DNA of 7,599 bases. Source: Coxiellaceae bacterium. GTDB taxonomy: Bacteria; Pseudomonadota; Gammaproteobacteria; Coxiellales; Coxiellaceae. A program made the position numbers and the translations under genes. The notes under the pieces were generated by a model, which ran no database searches, was not told the origin of the DNA, and saw nothing but the letters and a program-made list of their open reading frames with translations. The DNA is taken from assembly GCA_003450655.1 (NCBI GenBank), contig DMFG01000129.1:1-7599 (forward strand). Reading direction: 5' to 3'. Below are positions 6,479 through 7,599 of this stretch, one piece after another (within the stretch, counting starts at the first letter, position 1; each line of letters opens with the position of its first letter).

Positions 6479-6489
6479 GGATCAGGTTG

Positions 6490-7599
6490 TTAACACGTTT
6501 TACAGCGTTGTTTATGCAATGTGATCGTTAAAGTTTCTTCTTCAATCTCAAATTGATACGGTTGATCAGTCACCTCACTGACGGCTTCAAGTTGTTCACA
6601 CAAGGTTTCTTGGCAAATCGTTGTTTGGTGTTTTTCAATCACCGACAAGAGATGACTTGATGCGGTGTATGAAATGGTAATGCGGTCATCGACATTAAGC
6701 CCTTCGGCTTTACGTGTTTTTTGGATGCGGTTGATGACTTCACGTGCTAAGCCTTCGTCGATTAATGCTTGATCTAAGGTTTCATCAAAGGCAATGGTGA
6801 TGAAGCGGTCGGTCACTGCATGAGAATCGGCTTGGCTTTCTCTGAAAATTAAGATGTCCTCGCTGGAAAAGGTTTCATCTTCTAACGTGATAGTGCCGGT
6901 TTTTTCTAGGGTATTAATTGCTTCATGACTTAGGTTTTGAATCAGTTGACGGTATTGGCCAAAGCTTTTACCTAGTCGTTTGCCCAATACGGGTGAGTTG
7001 GGTTTTGCATATAAAGAAATATAGCGGTCCTCTTCATGATCATAGCGAATCGATTTAACGTTCAATTCTTTTTGAATGGTCGCTTCGTGTTGTGCAATGT
7101 CTTGCAGCAGTTGTTGATCTTTATGGATAACCACAAGCTCACGTAACGGAATCTTCACTTTGATTTTTAGTGCGTTACGTTGTTGTCTGCCCAAGGCTAG
7201 AATATGTTGCAGTCTAAGCACGGCTTCTTCGAGTGATGCATCTTGCAGTGATTCATCATGAGTAGGAAAAGTGCATAGATGAACCGATTGCGGTTTATTA
7301 CTGTTGTCACTGTGCAGTTTGAGTAATGATTGATAAATCGTTTCTGATAAGAAGGGTGCAAAGGGAGCCATGCAAGTGGTGAATTCCAGTATGACTTGAT
7401 AGAGTGTGCTATAAGCTTGGCACTTGTCATCATCCAACGCTTCTGTCCAAAAACGTGAGCGGTTTAAACGAATATAGGTATTCGTTAAATCTTCTAGAAA
7501 CGCTAAGAGCTCTGGAACCACTCGATAGAGTTCATAATGTTCCATGTGTTTTTTAATGAAGTGTTTTAAACTTTGTAAGCGTGACAGTATCCAGCGATC
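6490..7599 (-). CDS. ileS: Isoleucyl-tRNA synthetase, type II, C-terminal 369 residues (partial)
   Basis: Charges tRNA-Ile with isoleucine in the cytoplasm. The frame is open to the window edge: before the internal Met at 7545 it reads DRWILSRLQSLKHFIKKH, a conserved IleRS stretch, so that Met is not the start. In visible-residue numbering, the anticodon-binding domain spans about 12-110 and includes LTNTYIRLNRSRFW (38-51) and MAPFAPFLSETIY. It is followed by GRQQRNALKIKVKIPLREL (137-155), ELNVK (178-182), LGKRLGK (205-211) and GLAREVINRIQKTRKAEGLN (283-302). These are marks of the type II (eukaryote-like) C-terminal region. The CxxC pairs of the E. coli-type C-terminal zinc finger are absent; only RCKTC ends the protein. 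The HIGH and KMSKS motifs lie outside the window. Type II enzymes are often less sensitive to mupirocin, but that cannot be judged from this part. Confidence 0.95.
   Translation of the reverse strand, partial: DRWILSRLQSLKHFIKKHMEHYELYRVVPELLAFLEDLTNTYIRLNRSRFWTEALDDDKCQAYSTLYQVILEFTTCMAPFAPFLSETIYQSLLKLHSDNSNKPQSVHLCTFPTHDESLQDASLEEAVLRLQHILALGRQQRNALKIKVKIPLRELVVIHKDQQLLQDIAQHEATIQKELNVKSIRYDHEEDRYISLYAKPNSPVLGKRLGKSFGQYRQLIQNLSHEAINTLEKTGTITLEDETFSSEDILIFRESQADSHAVTDRFITIAFDETLDQALIDEGLAREVINRIQKTRKAEGLNVDDRITISYTASSHLLSVIEKHQTTICQETLCEQLEAVSEVTDQPYQFEIEEETLTITLHKQRCKTC

Larger units (their letters stand above)
6256..6489. other. Spacer between the 149-aa gene and ileS
   Basis: This is a 234-base convergent spacer. 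It begins with an AT-only inverted repeat (ATTTATAA 6248-6255 with TTATAAAT 6262-6269) that overlaps the stop of the 149-aa gene. It then has an unused-looking Shine-Dalgarno, AAGGAGAG (6324-6331), and two stem-loops near ileS, listed separately. No classic terminator with a T-run is seen for either gene. A 29-codon ORF (6303-6392) crosses it but has no ribosome binding site of its own. Confidence 0.55.

Noticed and set aside
3911..6489. CRISPR array, tRNA gene, integrase or insertion sequence in the accessory block
   Set aside because: No regularly spaced repeats, cloverleaf pattern, recombinase motif or terminal repeats with target duplications were found on reading both strands.
7197..7433. 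78-codon - strand frame inside ileS
   Set aside because: It is a shifted frame of the same strand as conserved IleRS sequence.

Overview
The window reads as a low-to-moderate GC gammaproteobacterial chromosome. The evidence is the order nusA-infB-rbfA-truB on the + strand, with proteins that resemble their E. coli counterparts motif by motif. I cannot name the genus. The AT-rich accessory block and the soluble orphan proteins in it would fit a host-associated lineage such as the Legionellales, but that is inference only.

Positions 1-3910 are the translation/transcription operon. It holds the last codons of nusA, then infB (initiation factor IF2), rbfA (30S maturation and cold-shock factor) and truB (tRNA Psi55 synthase). 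Intergenic gaps are 51, 46 and 29 bases and no terminator-like structure lies inside, so co-transcription is likely. A perfect 6-bp hairpin sits just before the rbfA ribosome binding site. In E. coli rpsO and pnp follow truB; here they do not, and the operon ends at a weak terminator-like hairpin near 3971-3990.

Positions 3911-6489 are an accessory block with no recognisable housekeeping gene. It contains a 295-aa predicted helical/coiled-coil orphan protein on the - strand (4198-5085), a 720-base AT-rich intergenic region (5086-5805) and a 149-aa orphan protein on the + strand (5806-6255). The intergenic region holds a consensus TATAAT box inside a palindrome, a bipartite inverted repeat, a 13-bp hairpin whose G-T pairs favour folding of the + strand transcript, and a marginal 50-codon ORF. 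Hand counts of 60-base samples give 27-40% GC in the 295-aa gene against 47-55% in infB.

Positions 6490-7599 are the 3' part of ileS on the - strand, running off the window end. Its C-terminal domain is of the type II (eukaryote-like) isoleucyl-tRNA synthetase kind and lacks the C-terminal zinc finger of the E. coli-type enzyme.

The recognised genes all serve translation: IF2 starts it, RbfA matures the 30S subunit, TruB modifies tRNA and IleRS charges tRNA-Ile. The two orphan genes look like cargo lodged between housekeeping blocks. They are the least understood part of the window, but nothing in the sequence proves that they form a system.
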